Below are positions 60,999 through 64,000 of a stretch of DNA of 64,000 nt, piece by piece. Location: NCBI GenBank assembly GCA_037176885.1, contig JAWWNJ010000120.1, forward strand, positions 496,001-560,000. The letters are read 5' to 3'. Below the pieces are notes generated by a model. That model searched no databases. It saw only the letters and a program-made list of their open reading frames with translations, and was not told the origin of the DNA. This DNA comes from Favolaschia claudopus (lineage: Eukaryota > Basidiomycota > Agaricomycetes > Agaricales > Mycenaceae). Each line of letters opens with the position of its first letter. The stretch's first letter is position 1. The position numbers and the translations under genes are program-made.

Positions 60999-63900
60999 AT
61001 GTCGACTTCAAATTCCTCAATCCCAAAACGCGGACGACCGAAAGGTTCGAAGGACGGGCCTCGCGCGGAAGGAGCACCACCGCGGGGGCGACCTAGAACA
61101 CGTCCGAGGCCAAAATCAGACTCGGAAGGTGCGTCTTGACAGTTTATAGCTATATTCTCATCAGACTGACCTGGATTGTAGACGAGAGTGTGGATCGGCC
61201 TTCCAAGAAGAGGAAAAGAACTGCAGATACCTCAAGAGCCACCCTTCCCATACCAGCTCGCCAAAATCCGTGGATGTTGCCCGCTGAAACTGCCGCCATC
61301 GCCGCTACAACACAACAAGCCGATGAATATGACCAATACTTTGACGATGACCACTTCACACCTGACGCGGAAGAAGAGATAGCGCGGATTGAGCGTGAAG
61401 CTTTAGGAGGTGCGTGTTTTTGACTTACATATAACAATCTGCTTATCTGTGAATAGATCACTCGCAAATGGTCTCGACATCTGCTCAGCCAGTCCATACC
61501 ACCCCCAGTCTGTCTGCTGAGCAATTGAAGGACGCGTCTAAGAGGTCCCGCGCGCGTGAGTCTATTTCTATGAGTCTGTGCCCGTCCTCAACCCGAGACA
61601 TGACAAGATGTGTTTTTCTCCAAACGGGAGACCTTTGCATAGGAAGCCGAGAGTGATGAAGAAGTCAGAGAACGAGTAGGATGAGAGCGAGCCCAGGTCT
61701 GCGCGGAATAAGGAGAAGGTGGTGGATAGTGGTAAAGGTTCGTCACATTGCGCCAGGTGACTGATAGCTGACCGTCGCCGACAGCTTGGTTCACACAGCC
61801 GAAGGGGATGCCAGCGTAATTCGTTTTTCCGTGATACTGTACAACCGCTGGTGTTCCAGAAACAGGGCTCGAAGCTTTCGCGGCCGCGGACTTTTAGCAA
61901 GGGCACTTCGAGTACCCCCGGATCGTTCTGGATTCATCCCCCTGAGCCTGTCCTCGCACTGGAGGGCCAGCAATTTCATCCCCCATCACTCTACCAACCC
62001 CGTGTTTTTCTTTGGCGCCCACATTTCTTCGTATCGTGCCTCAAGTGCCCGAAGTGCCACACTACTCTTGAGAAAAATGGTGCTCTTCGTCCGCGACGTA
62101 TCGTCGACGTGAACAGTTGTTTTTATATCATTACGTGGGCATATTACTGTCGAGACGGTTGCAAGTCGTACTTTCACGGGTGGAGTGAGCCCTTCCTGCG
62201 CTCTCTCCCCGGGTACCTCCGTCTTGCATTTCCTGCGATTCTCTCCCGCAAGTCGGGGATTTCTCGGAATGTATTGATGATGTCGCGCGTGGGGAACCAG
62301 CATAAAATGGGCCCCCCTCCGGTCTTCGTGCGATGCTGTTCGAGATGCATACGCACCGTTACAATACTCTGATGCTACAATATCTCGAGGCGGTGTTTGA
62401 ACGTGAACGTGAGCGGGACCTTCGGGTCGGGTCTCCTGGAACAAGCACGCAGGCGACACTTCATAATATCAGCACAATGAATACTGTTCCGGCATTCGGG
62501 GACTTCGCAGATCCTCAACGATACACGGGATTTGTACCGAGCGTCTCATATCTCACCGCAATGCTCAACAAGGCAATTGAACGAGACGAATCGGATGCTG
62601 ATCAGCATACATCGTGTTTGGCGCCGGACCAAGCAGATCTCGATGATAGTTTCAAGGTTTTTTGCGATCTCATCTCGCCGCGGGTCTGTTTTGTTGGTTC
62701 TTCGATTCAGGGCGACTTCACACGGCTTAAAAAGCAATTCACTCAGCTGGAGAACCAGACAATCAACGTCATCGATCTCAAACAATTTGCGATTCAGCGT
62801 GCACTAATCGAGAAAAAAGATTCCGGTTCGCTAGAGTCATTAGCTGCGAAATTTCTTGGAGTCTTCCTTTCGAAAGATCGGTCACTTAGAACGGGTGAGC
62901 ACTGGGAGCAGTCAGTGATTGCGCCCGACCTACTCAACTATGCGGCACTTGATGTGTATGCATCCCGATTGATCTTTGATGAACTTTCAAAGACGGCTGC
63001 ACTTCAGCGCGTACAGCACGATACGCCCCCGGGGACTCGTGTTGCATTGCTCACCCGAGAAGGAGGTGCAATCGCTGCGTATGGGCAGATCTCCCATGTT
63101 CAAACTTCGACGGATGCTGGCGTCCGAATCACAAAATCTCGTGTTCTTGTTGACAGTGATTCTGTTGTCATTCCTTCGGCAGCAGCCATACTCCACTTCG
63201 CACCCACGAATACTAGCGCACAAACGAAAACAAAATCAACAAAATCAGACACGCTCACCCTCTCACACCTTCGGTCTTTATCTAACTCGCCCGATTCGTC
63301 TTTTCATCTGGTTAGCCCTGTCTCTTTGCTTCAATTTGATCAGCGTGAACCGTCTGAGCGCCAGGTATGCTTTGACACCTTTGATATATACACAGACTAC
63401 TGACTTTGGTAGACACAGGCAGCACCAGCCTCGTCTTCGGCAGTTCCGCTTGACCCAGCTCTTTTCCACCATACTGCATCATCGGATCTTGATCCTAACG
63501 AAGAAGAGCAAGAGGAAGATATGGACGATAAACTCTTGGAAAATGAGGACCAAGCAGAGGAAAGATTGCGCACACAAATGCTTGAAGCCCATGCGGAAGC
63601 TGGATCAGGTTCGACTCCTTCTTTCCGGTTCTGGCAGATATTATTGAACATCTTTATTCTAGATAACCATTTCGAGGATGAGTTTGACACGTCTCCCCTG
63701 GGTAAAGGACTCTGGAATATGCTCAACAAGATCATGACTTCGCCAGAGGATGCTGAACAATGTTACACCCGAATCAAGAAAGATATCTTCCATGCTTTTC
63801 ATATGATCCCACTTCCATCGTCCCACGGACTGCGCGCCGTCTTTCTTCAGACATTTCGGGACCATATGATGCGCTGGGATCCTGCAATCCGAGCGCGAGT

Positions 63901-64000
63901 TGATGAGAAATGCCGCCAGATTTTCAAGATAGGGTTTGATGTTATGTCCATTCGGAATCCCCGTTGGATCAAGAAGCGCACTCCCCGCTATGTTCCTCCA
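60999..64000 (+). CDS. AT-hook / zinc-ribbon / 3'-5' exonuclease-like protein, partial
   Basis: ATG 60999 opens exon 1 (to 61128) with AT-hooks (KRGRPKGSKDG, PRGRPRTRPRP). Exons 61182-61409 and from 61457 follow in phase, then acidic exons that need a frameshift near 61665. From about 61850 an exon reads RVFLWRPHFFVSCLKCPKCH, RPRRIVDVNSCFYI, WAYYCRDGCKSYFHGW and VGNQHKMGP, a CxxC zinc-ribbon block. The frame shifts at C6 (62312-62317) to MLFEMHTHRYNTLMLQYLEA. RNase D/WRN-like motifs follow: GSSIQGDFTRL and LNYAALDVYAS (YxxxD). Exons 63413-63608 and 63663 to the window edge (RWIKKRTPRYVPP) are open. I recall the family from mushrooms, possibly as DUF6729 plus exonuclease. Motif I (DxE) is absent, apparently deleted near 62655. 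Confidence 0.6.

Noticed and set aside
1..64000. CRISPR array, rRNA operon or bacterial-style operons
   Set aside because: No regularly spaced identical repeats with unique spacers, no rRNA-like sequence and no Shine-Dalgarno-linked gene runs. Introns and element types are fungal.

Overview
The window looks like a nuclear contig from a filamentous basidiomycete, most likely an Agaricomycete. The evidence is the protein families (fungal-type LINE, Ty3 chromodomain element, PIF/Harbinger and IS630/Tc1-type transposases, an AT-hook/exonuclease protein family I know from mushrooms), very short introns (about 40-60 nt with GTRNGT donors and CTRAY-like branch sites), and no bacterial operon signals. 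Almost all of it is nested mobile DNA. I see no rRNA, convincing tRNA or CRISPR.

Layout. 0-6 kb: short palindromic repeats, a 335-bp hAT-like MITE and two weak ORFs. 6.2-11.1 kb: a broken DIRS-like retroelement (gag, then reverse transcriptase) split by a LINE-derived ORF1-only insertion and by a 757-bp hAT-like MITE, followed by an unidentified exon set. 11-15 kb: TA-flanked mariner-type elements, including one with 93-bp inverted repeats that carries a captured, spliced gene fragment. 15.3-17.5 kb: a hAT-type transposase relic containing a MITE inside a MITE. 18.7-21 kb: a SAP-like gene facing a four-exon tyrosine recombinase gene. 21.6-31 kb: MITEs, a PINIT-like gene, a broken unidentified gene, and a zinc-finger C-terminus. 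32-35 kb: an LTR with degenerate interior, a pol fragment, and a second copy of the 8.7-kb MITE. 35.2-36 kb: a tidy three-exon gene with an HPD motif, the best candidate for an ordinary host gene.

38.1-52.8 kb is the clearest structure. A 5'-truncated LINE (16-bp target duplication, A21 tail) is interrupted by a complete 10.04-kb Ty3/gypsy element with two 602-bp LTRs that read as identical, a 5-bp target duplication and a 2389-residue uninterrupted Gag-Pol. Downstream of pol the Ty3 element carries an extra spliced ORF that I cannot assign.

53-57.5 kb: a mariner-type MITE containing a Mutator-like insertion that contains a GC-rich palindromic module; then a PIF/Harbinger transposase gene with a 510-bp hAT MITE inside its first intron and a converging small antisense gene; then another hAT-like MITE. 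58-60 kb: repeats and a truncated Ty3-type RT. 61-64 kb: the 5' part of a long AT-hook / zinc-ribbon / 3'-5' exonuclease-like gene that runs off the right edge.

The elements do not form one pathway. They form a record of successive insertions, many of which can be ordered because target-site duplications are preserved. Several otherwise open genes are broken at homopolymer runs, so some apparent pseudogenes could be assembly errors.
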